NCBI GenBank assembly: GCA_038326775.1 | Contig: JBBQKJ010000008.1 | Location: 20,923-84,922 of the forward strand | Origin: DYIU01 sp038326775 | Lineage (GTDB): Bacteria; Actinomycetota; Geothermincolia; Fen-727; Anoxymicrobiaceae | DNA: 64,000 nucleotides | Direction of reading: 5' to 3' | Shown: one piece after another, positions 50,755 to 59,239 of the stretch | How the letters are laid out: the number at the start of each line of letters is the position of its first letter | Position numbering within the stretch: the first letter of the stretch is position 1 | The notes under the pieces: model-generated | The model's database searches: none | What the model was told of the DNA's origin: nothing | What the model saw: the letters and a program-made list of their open reading frames with translations, nothing else | Position numbers and translations under genes: made by a program

Positions 50755-51723
50755 CTAACGCTTGCTTGCCACAGCGATGAACCCGGAAGGTGCGCCGCCG
50801 GCCGACTGCCCGGGCTGCAGGCTCGCGATGGAGACCTCCTCGAACCCGGCCAGCTCCAGCGCCCTGGTGATAACCTCCGCCGAGCACCACGCCGGCGCCG
50901 GGGGACCGGCCGCGAACGAGTGTACGGCTATCACTGCCCGTCCCCGGGGTTCGAGCGCAAGGTACGAGCGGCGGGCAAGGAAAACCAGCGCCTCGGGTTT
51001 GAGCCAGAACGACAGCTCGCATACGAGAACGGCTTCGACGCTCTCCTCGCCGACCTGCGACAGGAAGGAGAGCGGGCCGGTCCGCGTAGGCGTCGTGCCG
51101 CCTTCGTCCCAGGTGGTTCCGCCGGAGACCGGGTGCACGGTGAGGCCCCTTGCGGCCAGGGCGCCTGTCATGCCGGGAGGGCACGGGCCCAGGGCGGTGA
51201 CAGCCCCCGCGCCGGCGAGCGCCTCGGCCACGGCCGCTTCCATCTCGACTGCCTCGTCGGCACCGACCATCGCTCGTGCCAGGGCGCACAGGTCCGCCTC
51301 GGCCGCGAGCGCCTCGGCCCGCTCGGCCACGGCCTGCCGCTTGAGAGCCTCGAGCGCCGTCGCCACGTGGCGGTTGAAAGCCGTCTGCTCCCTCTGGATG
51401 GGGCCCACCGCCACGCGGGCCCAGACCCTGGCGAGCCTCTTGGCGAAGATGACGAACGGCCCTATGAAGCGTTTCTCGGTCTCGACCGGGTAGGCGGCGG
51501 TGACCTCCCAGCTCGCGAGAGCCCTGGTGGCCGCGTAGTCCAGCGCGGAAACGGGCGCAAGGGTAGTGCCGTCCTCCTCGTCCGGGAGCCGCTCGGCGAG
51601 CATCGCCTCGACCTCGCCGGTGTAGACCCCCGCCTTTCGGCGCTCCTCAACCCTGCGGATGAGCTCCTCCTCGAGGGCGGCGGTGTCTATGCCTTTGCCC
51701 TCCACCTTGAAATCGGGCTCCAA
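50755..51723 (-). CDS. methyltransferase-like protein with shared helical module
   Basis: About 322 residues; first gene of the operon. Residues ~1-100 form a helical module: EEELIRRVEERRKAG, then SWEVT...KRFIGPFVIFAKRLARVWAR and PIQREQTAFNRHV. A related module occurs alone in the 156-residue protein at 55142. The C-terminal half looks like a class I methyltransferase fold with a degenerate SAM loop (ALEPRGRAVIAVHSF, GFEEVSIASLQPG). The start is TTG 51723, because GGAGGTGATC, fully complementary to the 16S rRNA tail, ends right before it. Membrane association of the module is inference. Confidence 0.68.
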   Translation of the reverse strand: MEPDFKVEGKGIDTAALEEELIRRVEERRKAGVYTGEVEAMLAERLPDEEDGTTLAPVSALDYAATRALASWEVTAAYPVETEKRFIGPFVIFAKRLARVWARVAVGPIQREQTAFNRHVATALEALKRQAVAERAEALAAEADLCALARAMVGADEAVEMEAAVAEALAGAGAVTALGPCPPGMTGALAARGLTVHPVSGGTTWDEGGTTPTRTGPLSFLSQVGEESVEAVLVCELSFWLKPEALVFLARRSYLALEPRGRAVIAVHSFAAGPPAPAWCSAEVITRALELAGFEEVSIASLQPGQSAGGAPSGFIAVASKR

Positions 51724-51750
51724 GATCACCTCCGGGATTGTGCGGCCGTG

Positions 51751-51777
51751 TGCCGTGTGAACGGCATAAGGATTATA
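51751..51777 (-). promoter_or_regulatory. -10 box and 5' hairpin of the minus-strand glycan operon
   Basis: On the minus strand TATAAT (51772-51777) is a perfect -10 without a clear -35. Transcription would start near 51765. A six-base hairpin TGCCGT/ACGGCA (51751-51766, loop of four) would then sit at the very 5' end of the mRNA, where such stems protect transcripts. The leader is ~42 bases. Confidence 0.5.
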
Positions 51778-51937
51778 CCCGAAATAGGGCCGTGATTGCC
51801 CCGGAACCGTCAGGGCTGCCCTCGCGAGAACGCGCGGCGCGTTTTTGCAGGCGCCGGCCGCCCCGGGAACGAAAACGATATATGGTAGACTTGTTCGAAA
51901 TTCGCGGAAGGCGTTTCTTGACGTTGACCGGGGGCCT

Positions 51938-52804
51938 ATGAAGATACTGCTTACCGGAAGCGGCGGCCAGCTGGGCACCGATATCCAGCGGGCAAGCGCC
52001 GGCATCCACGAGGTCGTGGCGCACGACCTCGACCTGGATATCACGGACCGTGCCGCGGTGGCCGAGCGCCTCGCCGAGGTACGACCCGACATCGTGCTGG
52101 ACGCCGCCGCCTACACTGACGTGGACGGCGCGGAGGCCGACGAGCTCGAAGCGTTTCGCGTCAACGCCATGGGGGCGCAGAACCTGGCCCTCGCCTGCCA
52201 GGAGACGGGTGCGGCGCTCCTCTACGTGTCGACCGACTTTGTCTTTAACGGCGAGAAGAGCCTGCCTTATACCGAGTTCGACCTGCCCGACCCCTCCGGT
52301 GTGTACGGCAGGAGCAAGCACGCCGGCGAGTGCTACGTGATGTCGCTGCTCGAGCGCTTCTACATCTGCCGAACCTCCTGGCTGTTCGGCTCCGGTGGCT
52401 CGAACTTCGTAAAGAACATCATGCGCGCCGGCCGTGAGAACAGCGAGGTCGGCGTGGTGAACGACCAGGAGGGATGCCCTACCTACGCCCGCGACCTGGC
52501 GGTCAAGCTGCTGGAGATAATCGAGACGGGCGCTTATGGGATCTACCACGTCTGCAACGCCGGGTGCTGCACCTGGTACGAGCTGACCCGCCAGGTGTTC
52601 GAGCTGGCGGGCATCGATACCCCGGTGGTGCCGGTGACCACCGAGGAGCTCGGCAGGCCCGCCCCGCGGCCCCGCTACTCGGTAATGCGGGGGCTGGCCA
52701 TGGCGATGCAGGGGCTGGCGCCGATGCGCCACTACCGCGAGGCGCTGGAGGAGTTCATCCTGGAGGACCTCCCGGCCTGGGAGGCTCGAGGAGAGCATAG
52801 ATGA
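51938..52804 (+). CDS. rmlD: dTDP-4-dehydrorhamnose reductase
   Basis: Last step of dTDP-L-rhamnose synthesis, 288 residues, an SDR. KILLTGSGGQLGTDI is the NAD(P) loop. AAYTDVDGAEAD and VNAMGAQNLA are RmlD signatures, and the YxxxK is VYGRSKHAGE. ATG with GGGGG six bases upstream. It begins the right-hand glycan operon, about 10 kb from rmlA-C-B. A weak TAGACT (51886-51891) may be its -10. The next gene overlaps by four bases. Confidence 0.95.
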   Translation: MKILLTGSGGQLGTDIQRASAGIHEVVAHDLDLDITDRAAVAERLAEVRPDIVLDAAAYTDVDGAEADELEAFRVNAMGAQNLALACQETGAALLYVSTDFVFNGEKSLPYTEFDLPDPSGVYGRSKHAGECYVMSLLERFYICRTSWLFGSGGSNFVKNIMRAGRENSEVGVVNDQEGCPTYARDLAVKLLEIIETGAYGIYHVCNAGCCTWYELTRQVFELAGIDTPVVPVTTEELGRPAPRPRYSVMRGLAMAMQGLAPMRHYREALEEFILEDLPAWEARGEHR

Positions 52805-54045
52805 GGTGCCTCCATCTCATCCACCGCTACTGGCCCGCCAGGGGCGGCTCCGAGAAGTTTTTCATCGAGCTCTCCGAGCGGCTTGCCGCCGATGGCGACG
52901 AGGTTACGGTCTTCACCACCGACGCTATCGACATCCAGCACTACTGGCTTCCCGGCAAGGAGCGTATCGTCGCCCCGTACGAGGTCCACAACGGGGTCAG
53001 CGTGCACAGGTTCGACGTGAAAAGGTTCCCCAGGCACGCCCAGGCGCTGAGGGTGCTGGGCAAGTTGCCCGGGCTCACCGCGAAGAGCCTCTTCTCTTTC
53101 CCGTCTCCACTCGTGCCCGGGATGCTGCGCAGCATAGGGACCTCCCAGAGGTTCGACCTGGTTCACGCGACGGCGCTGCCGTACGACTCCATCCTCTTCA
53201 CAGCGAGCCGCATCGCGAAGAAGCAGGGCATCCCGCTGGTGATGTCTCCGTTCTTTCACCTCGGCGAGAGCGACAGCGACGACGTCAGCCGCTATTACAC
53301 CCGGCCCCACCAGCTCCGGCTGGTAAAGAGCAGCGACCGTGTCTTCGTGCAGACCGACATTGAGCGTGACTTCCTGGAGGGCGCCGGCTACCCATCCGAG
53401 AAGATGGTGCTGCTGGGTATGGGGATAAACCCGGGAGAGCTCCAGGGGGGCTCCGGCGAGAGGTTCCGCCGCAAGCACGGCGTGATAGGCCCGATTGTCT
53501 GCTACATAGGCCCCAGGACGTATGACAAGGGTACGTTCACGCTGGTTAGTGCGATGGAGTCCCTGTGGAGGGGCGGCGACCCGTCGACGCTGGTCCTGGC
53601 GGGGGCCGATATCGAGGACTTCCGGCGGTTCCACGAGAAGCTGCCGGAGAAGATACGGTCGAAGTGCCTGATGCTCGACTTCATCCCCGAGGACGACAAG
53701 CTGGACCTGCTCGACGCCTGCGACCTGCTGGTCCTGCCGTCGCGCTCCGACTCGTTCGGCATCGTGTTCCTGGAGGCCTGGTTCTACGCCAAGCCCGTTG
53801 TGGGCGCCCGCGCCGGCGGCATACCCGGGCTGGTGCGCGACGGGGTGGACGGACTGCTGGTCCCGTTCGGCGACGCCAGGGAGCTTGCCCTGGCAATACG
53901 CAGGCTGCTCCTGGACAGCAAGTACGCAGGCAGGCTCGGCGAGGCGGGCCGCGCCAGGGTGCTCTCCGAGTTCACATGGGACAGCAAGTACCGCGTGGTG
54001 AGGGACGTTTACGAGGAGCTTACCGGCGGGAGGCCGCCCGACTGA
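52801..54045 (+). CDS. glycosyltransferase, GT4 family
   Basis: 414 residues, GT-B fold. HLIHRYWPARGGSEKFFIEL is the N-terminal acceptor loop. The donor half has IVCYIGPRTYDKGTFTLVSA and SRSDSFGIVFLEAWFYAKPV with the Glu pair. ATGA overlap with rmlD suggests it may use dTDP-rhamnose or act in the same glycan, but the donor cannot be read from sequence. Confidence 0.92.
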   Translation: MRCLHLIHRYWPARGGSEKFFIELSERLAADGDEVTVFTTDAIDIQHYWLPGKERIVAPYEVHNGVSVHRFDVKRFPRHAQALRVLGKLPGLTAKSLFSFPSPLVPGMLRSIGTSQRFDLVHATALPYDSILFTASRIAKKQGIPLVMSPFFHLGESDSDDVSRYYTRPHQLRLVKSSDRVFVQTDIERDFLEGAGYPSEKMVLLGMGINPGELQGGSGERFRRKHGVIGPIVCYIGPRTYDKGTFTLVSAMESLWRGGDPSTLVLAGADIEDFRRFHEKLPEKIRSKCLMLDFIPEDDKLDLLDACDLLVLPSRSDSFGIVFLEAWFYAKPVVGARAGGIPGLVRDGVDGLLVPFGDARELALAIRRLLLDSKYAGRLGEAGRARVLSEFTWDSKYRVVRDVYEELTGGRPPD

Positions 54046-54102
54046 GGCCGTCGCCTGGTTCTGATAATAAGTTTGTCTGCAGATAGTGAAAGGAACCTGA
54101 AG

Positions 54103-55137
54103 ATGAGAACAGCGGTAATGGGAGCGGGCTCGCTCGGCACTATCGCGGGGGCTCTGTTATCGAAGGCAGGCCTGGATGTAGTGCTGGTGGACGCCAACAA
54201 AGAGCACGTTGACGCGCTTAACGCCAACGGCGCCCGCGTGGTGGGGTGCTTGGAGCTGGTCACCCCGGTGAAGGCGATCACCCCGGAGGGGATGGAGGGC
54301 ATATACGACATAATCCTGTATATGGCCAAGGCGACATACGACGAGGTCGCACTCCCGCAGGCGCTCGCGCGCATGGGCGAGGGCAGCGTCCTGGTGACTC
54401 TGCAGAACGGGGTCCCGGAGGAGAGGGTCGCCTCCTTCATCGGACGGGAGCGCACGCTCGGCGGAGCGGTCGGCTGGGGCGCCACCTGGATCAAGCCCGG
54501 GGTCTCGGAGCTCACCACCGAGCCCGGGAAGATGACCTACGACATAGGCGAGCTCGACGGCTCGGTGACTGAGCGGATCAAGAACGTCAAGGAGGTGCTC
54601 GATAACGCCGGGAGCGCCGAGATAACGGAGAACCTGGTGGGCGTACGGTGGACCAAACTGCTGGTCAACGCGGCAATGTCGGGCCTTTCGACGGTCCTGA
54701 ACTGCAACTACGGCGACATAATCGATGACGAGTTGGCCTCCGACGCTGCGCTCTTCATAATGCTTGAGACCATCAGGGCCGCCCAGGGCCTTGGGATAAC
54801 CATGGAACCGATGCAGGGCGTGAACCCGACAATGCTCCTCGACGTAGCGAAGGAGAGCATCCAGAACGCCAGGAACGTTCTCAAGATGATCTACACACCC
54901 CACAGGGGCATCGTCGGCAGCATGCTCCAGGACATCAAGAAAGGCCTGCCCAGCGAGGTGGACGCGCTGAACGGCTACCTCTCGGCCAGGTCATCGGAAG
55001 TGAGCGTCCCCACGCCGGTGAACGACCAGGTGACCGATATGATAAGGCGCATCCAGACGGGCGGCCTCACCTATACCTTCTCCAACCTGGAGAAGATAGA
55101 GCTTCCCGATCTGGCGCTGTACTTCCCTGAGGAGTGA
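54103..55137 (+). CDS. 2-dehydropantoate 2-reductase-family protein (PanE/ApbA)
   Basis: 344 residues. The NADP loop is GAGSLGTIAGALLSKAG. The catalytic Lys is in VRWTKLLVNAAMSG and the substrate segment is PSEVDALNGYLS, as in ketopantoate reductases. It is longer than E. coli PanE (~303) and stands inside a glycan locus, so a related 2-keto reductase role is possible. ATG 54103 has AAAGGA eight bases upstream. GATAAT at 54063-54068 in the 57-base gap is a possible -10 for a new transcript. Confidence 0.85.
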   Translation: MRTAVMGAGSLGTIAGALLSKAGLDVVLVDANKEHVDALNANGARVVGCLELVTPVKAITPEGMEGIYDIILYMAKATYDEVALPQALARMGEGSVLVTLQNGVPEERVASFIGRERTLGGAVGWGATWIKPGVSELTTEPGKMTYDIGELDGSVTERIKNVKEVLDNAGSAEITENLVGVRWTKLLVNAAMSGLSTVLNCNYGDIIDDELASDAALFIMLETIRAAQGLGITMEPMQGVNPTMLLDVAKESIQNARNVLKMIYTPHRGIVGSMLQDIKKGLPSEVDALNGYLSARSSEVSVPTPVNDQVTDMIRRIQTGGLTYTFSNLEKIELPDLALYFPEE

Positions 55138-55141
55138 GCCC

Positions 55142-55612
55142 ATGCAGGCAAAAGGCGTTGACGTAGACCAGGTCATGGAGGAGGTAAACAGGGCCGTAGC
55201 GGCACCGGACACCCTCCTGGCGGAGTTCTGGAAAGAGCAGAGGACGCAGGCGCCCAACCTGGCGTTCCTGTATCCCCCGTACTCGAAGACCCTGGTGGTC
55301 AACCTGGACATGGTAAGCCGGAACTGGGAGATAGACCCCGAGTTCGAGCTGGGCTCGCGGCGCAGGCTCGTCGGCAGGCTGGTGGTCGCCTTCAAGCGCG
55401 CCGCCCGCGGCGGTCTCAGGTGGTACGTCAACCCGATAGTACACCAGGTGCGCAAGTTCAACATGCTGGTCACCCGCACCCTGCACGACCTGGCCAACAA
55501 CCTGGACGAGATCTCGGGACGCGTCGCCGAGATCGAGAAGTCCGACGCCCCGGCGCGCCTGGCAACCCTCGAGGAGAGGCTTGAGAAGCTCGAGAAGCGG
55601 GAGGGGGAGTAG
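55142..55612 (+). CDS. small helical protein of glycan loci
   Basis: 156 residues. NWEIDPEFELGSRRRLVGRL, then VAFKRAARGGLRWYVNPIV and QVRKFNMLV, match the helical module in the N-terminal half of the methyltransferase-like protein at 50755-51723 (W, GR/GP, KR, P-I, Q, FN in the same order). A C-terminal coiled coil rich in Glu/Lys/Leu follows. ATG, four bases after the PanE-like gene. The stop shares its last base with the GTG of the next glycosyltransferase. I know the module from N-terminal parts of glycan-locus methyltransferases; its function is not known to me. Confidence 0.7.
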   Translation: MQAKGVDVDQVMEEVNRAVAAPDTLLAEFWKEQRTQAPNLAFLYPPYSKTLVVNLDMVSRNWEIDPEFELGSRRRLVGRLVVAFKRAARGGLRWYVNPIVHQVRKFNMLVTRTLHDLANNLDEISGRVAEIEKSDAPARLATLEERLEKLEKREGE

Positions 55613-57417
55613 TGGCTGGCGCGACCCGGCCCGTTAGCGTGATAGTGCTGTCCTGGAACGGCCTGGACGTGACCCGCGCCTGCGTCTCCTCGCTGCTCGA
55701 GCACACGAGCCACCCCGACTTCAGCCTCATCGCGGTCGACAACGCCAGCAGCGATGGCACGCTCGAGTACCTGCGCGGCGTGCAGGGCATCACCCTCGTC
55801 GAGAACACTGAGAACGTAGGGTTCGTGAAAGGCAACAACGCCGGGATCCGCGCATGCGACACGGACGTGGTGCTGCTCAACAACGACACCGAGATGGTCC
55901 AGGACGACTGGCTCGAGCGCATGCAGGAGGTCGCCTACTCGGCACCGGACATCGGTGTGGTGGGCTGCCGGCTCGTCAACGCCGGGGGCAACCTGGTCCA
56001 CGCCGGGACTTACATGCCGGTGCCCAGCTACTGGGGGCAGGAGTACCCCGGTGATGAGAAAGACATCAACCAGTACCCGGGCGACGCCGAGGTCGAGGGT
56101 GTCATATTCGCCTGCGCCTACATCAAGCGCGAGCTCATCGACAGGATCGGTCCGCTCGACGAGGAGTATTTCTCCTACTTCGAGGACAGCGACTACTGCA
56201 TGAAAGCGCGCGAGGCCGGCTACCGCGTCTTCCGCTGCGGGAGCGCCACCGTGAAGCACCTCGAGAATGCCTCCACCGACCTCAACCGGATGGACTTCTC
56301 CGGGACGTTCCGCCGCTCGCGCGAGGTGTTCCTCTCCAAGTGGAAGGACACGATCGACGGCCGCTACGCGCGCAAGCTCACCTGGCATTCCTTCATATCG
56401 GGCGAGGACCTCTACTCACGGGCGAGCGCGAAGCTCCTCTGGGCGTTCGACCGGGCCGCCGTCGACGTGAACCTCGGATTCCTGGAGGGCGCGGAGCGCG
56501 CGGAGCTTGCCGACTTCAGGATAAACGATATGAAGAACAGGGGCCGCGACAGGGACCGTCCCCAGGTCCTCTTCGGCCCGGCGGACATGCTGGAGCGCGC
56601 CGACGGCTCCTGTAACATCGGCTACGTCTTCACCCCGTACGACCGGTTCAAGCCGGAGTGGGTCAAGGAGCTGAACCGGCTCGACGAGGTATGGGTGCCG
56701 AGCGCCTTCCAGCGCGAGGCGGCGCTTATCTCGGGCGTCAGGAAGGAAGTGGTCGTGATGCCTCTCGGCGTCGACCCCGATTACTTCCATCCCGGCATCA
56801 AGGGGCATTCCCTCGAGGGGCGCTTCTCGTTCCTCGCCTGCGTGGAATGGGGTCCGTCGGTGGCCTGGGAGACGCTCATCAAGGCGTTTGCCGACGAGTT
56901 CGCCCCCGACGAGAAAGCGGTCCTCATCATGAAGGTCACCTCGCCCGCGCCCGGAGCCGAGGTCGAGGAGGCCGTCGAGGCGATGGGCCTGGCCTTCGAC
57001 CGCGCTCCGGTGGTATTCGTGATGGACCACGACATACCGGCGTATCAGGCAGGCGGCTTCTACAGGTCGGTCGACTGCCTGGTCGAGGCGGGCAGGTCCG
57101 CGGAACCGGGCACGGAGATGCTCGAGGCGCTGGCCTGCGGCGTGCCGGTCGTGGCCACGGACTGGGGCTCGGCGGGTGAGTTCATCGACGGCAAAGCCGC
57201 ACTCGGCGTCGAGAGCGTGCCGGCGCCTTCCCCGCAGGCGGGCTTGAACTGGGCGGACCCTTACTACGGCAAGCTGAGGAGCGCCTTGCGCGAGGTGTTC
57301 GTCAACGCTCCCGCCGCGCGTGAAGCCGCGCTCGCTGTCTCGGAGAGTGTGCGCCGGGAGCGCTCGTGGGACCTTGTCGCATCGAAGATGATCGCGAGGC
57401 TGGATGGCATCGGCTAG
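55612..57417 (+). CDS. two-domain glycosyltransferase (GT2 + GT4)
   Basis: 601 residues. The N-terminal GT2 domain (~1-260) has VSVIVLSWNGLDVTRACVSS, the DxD-type LLNNDTEM and EDSDYCMKAREAGYRVF, resembling rhamnosyltransferases such as WbbL. The C-terminal ~300 residues are a GT4-like domain with VWVPSAFQREAAL and SAEPGTEMLEALACGVPVV. It could therefore add two sugars in sequence. GTG start in TAGTG overlap with the previous stop. Confidence 0.9.
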   Translation: MAGATRPVSVIVLSWNGLDVTRACVSSLLEHTSHPDFSLIAVDNASSDGTLEYLRGVQGITLVENTENVGFVKGNNAGIRACDTDVVLLNNDTEMVQDDWLERMQEVAYSAPDIGVVGCRLVNAGGNLVHAGTYMPVPSYWGQEYPGDEKDINQYPGDAEVEGVIFACAYIKRELIDRIGPLDEEYFSYFEDSDYCMKAREAGYRVFRCGSATVKHLENASTDLNRMDFSGTFRRSREVFLSKWKDTIDGRYARKLTWHSFISGEDLYSRASAKLLWAFDRAAVDVNLGFLEGAERAELADFRINDMKNRGRDRDRPQVLFGPADMLERADGSCNIGYVFTPYDRFKPEWVKELNRLDEVWVPSAFQREAALISGVRKEVVVMPLGVDPDYFHPGIKGHSLEGRFSFLACVEWGPSVAWETLIKAFADEFAPDEKAVLIMKVTSPAPGAEVEEAVEAMGLAFDRAPVVFVMDHDIPAYQAGGFYRSVDCLVEAGRSAEPGTEMLEALACGVPVVATDWGSAGEFIDGKAALGVESVPAPSPQAGLNWADPYYGKLRSALREVFVNAPAAREAALAVSESVRRERSWDLVASKMIARLDGIG

Positions 57418-59137
57418 CGAGGGCTCCCCCGCGGAGGGCTGCCAGAGCAGGGGCTACCGCGCGCTCGCAGTGAAGTTCGCCCGCGCGCACTGGCTGCTTT
57501 TTGTCGTGCTCGGGATAATGGCCGCCGCCTTCGCCGTAAGGCTGTACTACCTCTCACTTCACACCGTCTACACCGCGGACAGCTACTACTTCCTGGTACT
57601 CGCTCGCGCCATCCGCGACACCCTGACATACACGGTGCGGGGGGTCGCGCACACCAAGTACCTCCCGGGCTATCCGGGCGCCATCTGGCTGGGAGGCTAC
57701 ATCCTGGGGGGCCTGGAGCGTTCGGCGAACCTCATCGCGGTCCTCGGCGGGACGTTCACCGTGCTCGCGACTTACGGCCTGGGGCGCGAGTTGTTCGACA
57801 AGTGGGTCGGCCTGGTGGCCTGCTTCATCGTCGCGTTTCAGCCAACCTTTCTCAAGTGGACCAGCCTGCCCATGACCGAGGGGCTGTTCACGTTCCTTTT
57901 CGCGGGCGGCATATACATGGTGCTGACCGGCTGCAAGAGGGCGTCGACGCCCAGGCGCGTGGTGGGGGCGGTCGCAGGTGGGCTCTGCTTCCTGGTGAGG
58001 TGGGAGGGGATCCTGTTTCTCCCGCTGATGGCCCTGGTGGTGCTCCTCTACGTGAAGGGCTCGAAGCTCAAGGCCTGGGAGCCTTTCTTGATGCTCGCGG
58101 TCTTTGGCCTGCCGATGAGCGTCTACGTCGCCAGGAACATGATCGTGACCGGCAAGATAACCTCCTACGTCGGAGAATACCGTGAGTACAGCACCGATAT
58201 CACCTTCCAGGTACTCAAGCACCGGGTGAAGGTCTACGGCTGGAACGGCATGTCGGACGCCGCCTTCTCCGCCTTTTTCTACCTGGGTGCGCTGTGGTGC
58301 CTCATCAGGCGGCGGTACAGGGAGTTCGGGATCGTGGCGGGCTGGTTCGCCCTCTTCCTGTTCATGCACCTGTTCTGGTACTACGCCTACGAGCGCTTCA
58401 TGGCGCCGGCGGCCCCGGCCGTCGCGCTCATGACCGCTTTCCTGCTGGTGGACCTCGCCACGAGCGCTCGGAGGCTTTTTGCGGATAACGGGTGGGTCGC
58501 CCGGAAGCTGGCGGCGAAATCGCCCGAGGGCGGCCTGCCAGGCCACCCTGAGCCGGGCATGAAGGAACCGGGCCCGATAGGCTCTGCCCGAGGAGGCAGA
58601 CAGACGGCCCTGCTCCGTGGCGCCCGGGTCCTGTCCTGCTTGGCGCTCGCCCTGATATTTCTTGCCCTGGTGGCGCACGGGGCCGTCCGGGCGAACACCG
58701 TCATTGAACAGAACTACAAGGCGTTCGCCGACGACCACGGGGGAGCGGGCATGAAGCAGGCCGCCGACTGGCTCGAGGCGAACGCGCCCGGGCAGCTCGT
58801 GGCCGTTGACGCCGGCCCGTATTTCAACTGGCTATATTACCCGGGCGAAGTGCTTTACATGCGCCCCGTTCCCTGGGACCTCCCGGTCGAGGACGCGGAC
58901 GTGACTTACACGGGGGCGCTTCAGCAGCTCCGTGCCCGCGGCGTGCGATACCTGGTCATAGGCCAGACCGAGAAAGGCGCCGAAGACGAGCTGAAGATAT
59001 TCGGCATCGTCGGCGAGACGCGGCGGCAGGTGCGCAAGGTCGCCCGCTGGGTCAACCACTATGGATCCCCGGAGCCTCACGACCTCGAAACGGTGATATT
59101 CGAGGTATTGCCACCGCCCCGAAGAAAAATATTATAG
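57404..59137 (+). CDS. GT39-like membrane glycosyltransferase
   Basis: 577 residues, 10-12 helices. The first loop has YTADSYYFLVLARAIRDTL with the acidic residue typical of GT-C enzymes, and TKYLPGYPGAIWLGGYIL and SLPMTEGLFTFLFAGGIYM follow. The C-terminal ~130 residues form a soluble domain. It is likely to add a sugar outside the membrane from a lipid-phosphate donor. ATG, 14-base overlap with the previous gene. Confidence 0.85.
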   Translation: MASASEGSPAEGCQSRGYRALAVKFARAHWLLFVVLGIMAAAFAVRLYYLSLHTVYTADSYYFLVLARAIRDTLTYTVRGVAHTKYLPGYPGAIWLGGYILGGLERSANLIAVLGGTFTVLATYGLGRELFDKWVGLVACFIVAFQPTFLKWTSLPMTEGLFTFLFAGGIYMVLTGCKRASTPRRVVGAVAGGLCFLVRWEGILFLPLMALVVLLYVKGSKLKAWEPFLMLAVFGLPMSVYVARNMIVTGKITSYVGEYREYSTDITFQVLKHRVKVYGWNGMSDAAFSAFFYLGALWCLIRRRYREFGIVAGWFALFLFMHLFWYYAYERFMAPAAPAVALMTAFLLVDLATSARRLFADNGWVARKLAAKSPEGGLPGHPEPGMKEPGPIGSARGGRQTALLRGARVLSCLALALIFLALVAHGAVRANTVIEQNYKAFADDHGGAGMKQAADWLEANAPGQLVAVDAGPYFNWLYYPGEVLYMRPVPWDLPVEDADVTYTGALQQLRARGVRYLVIGQTEKGAEDELKIFGIVGETRRQVRKVARWVNHYGSPEPHDLETVIFEVLPPPRRKIL

Positions 59138-59239
59138 GTCGGTGTCAAGCCCTTTTCGCGACCACCGGCTCCACTGCTGTTGAGGCTTTGACGATGTTGC
59201 CGGCGCGACGACGATGGCCTGACCCCGAAGGAGGGTAAC

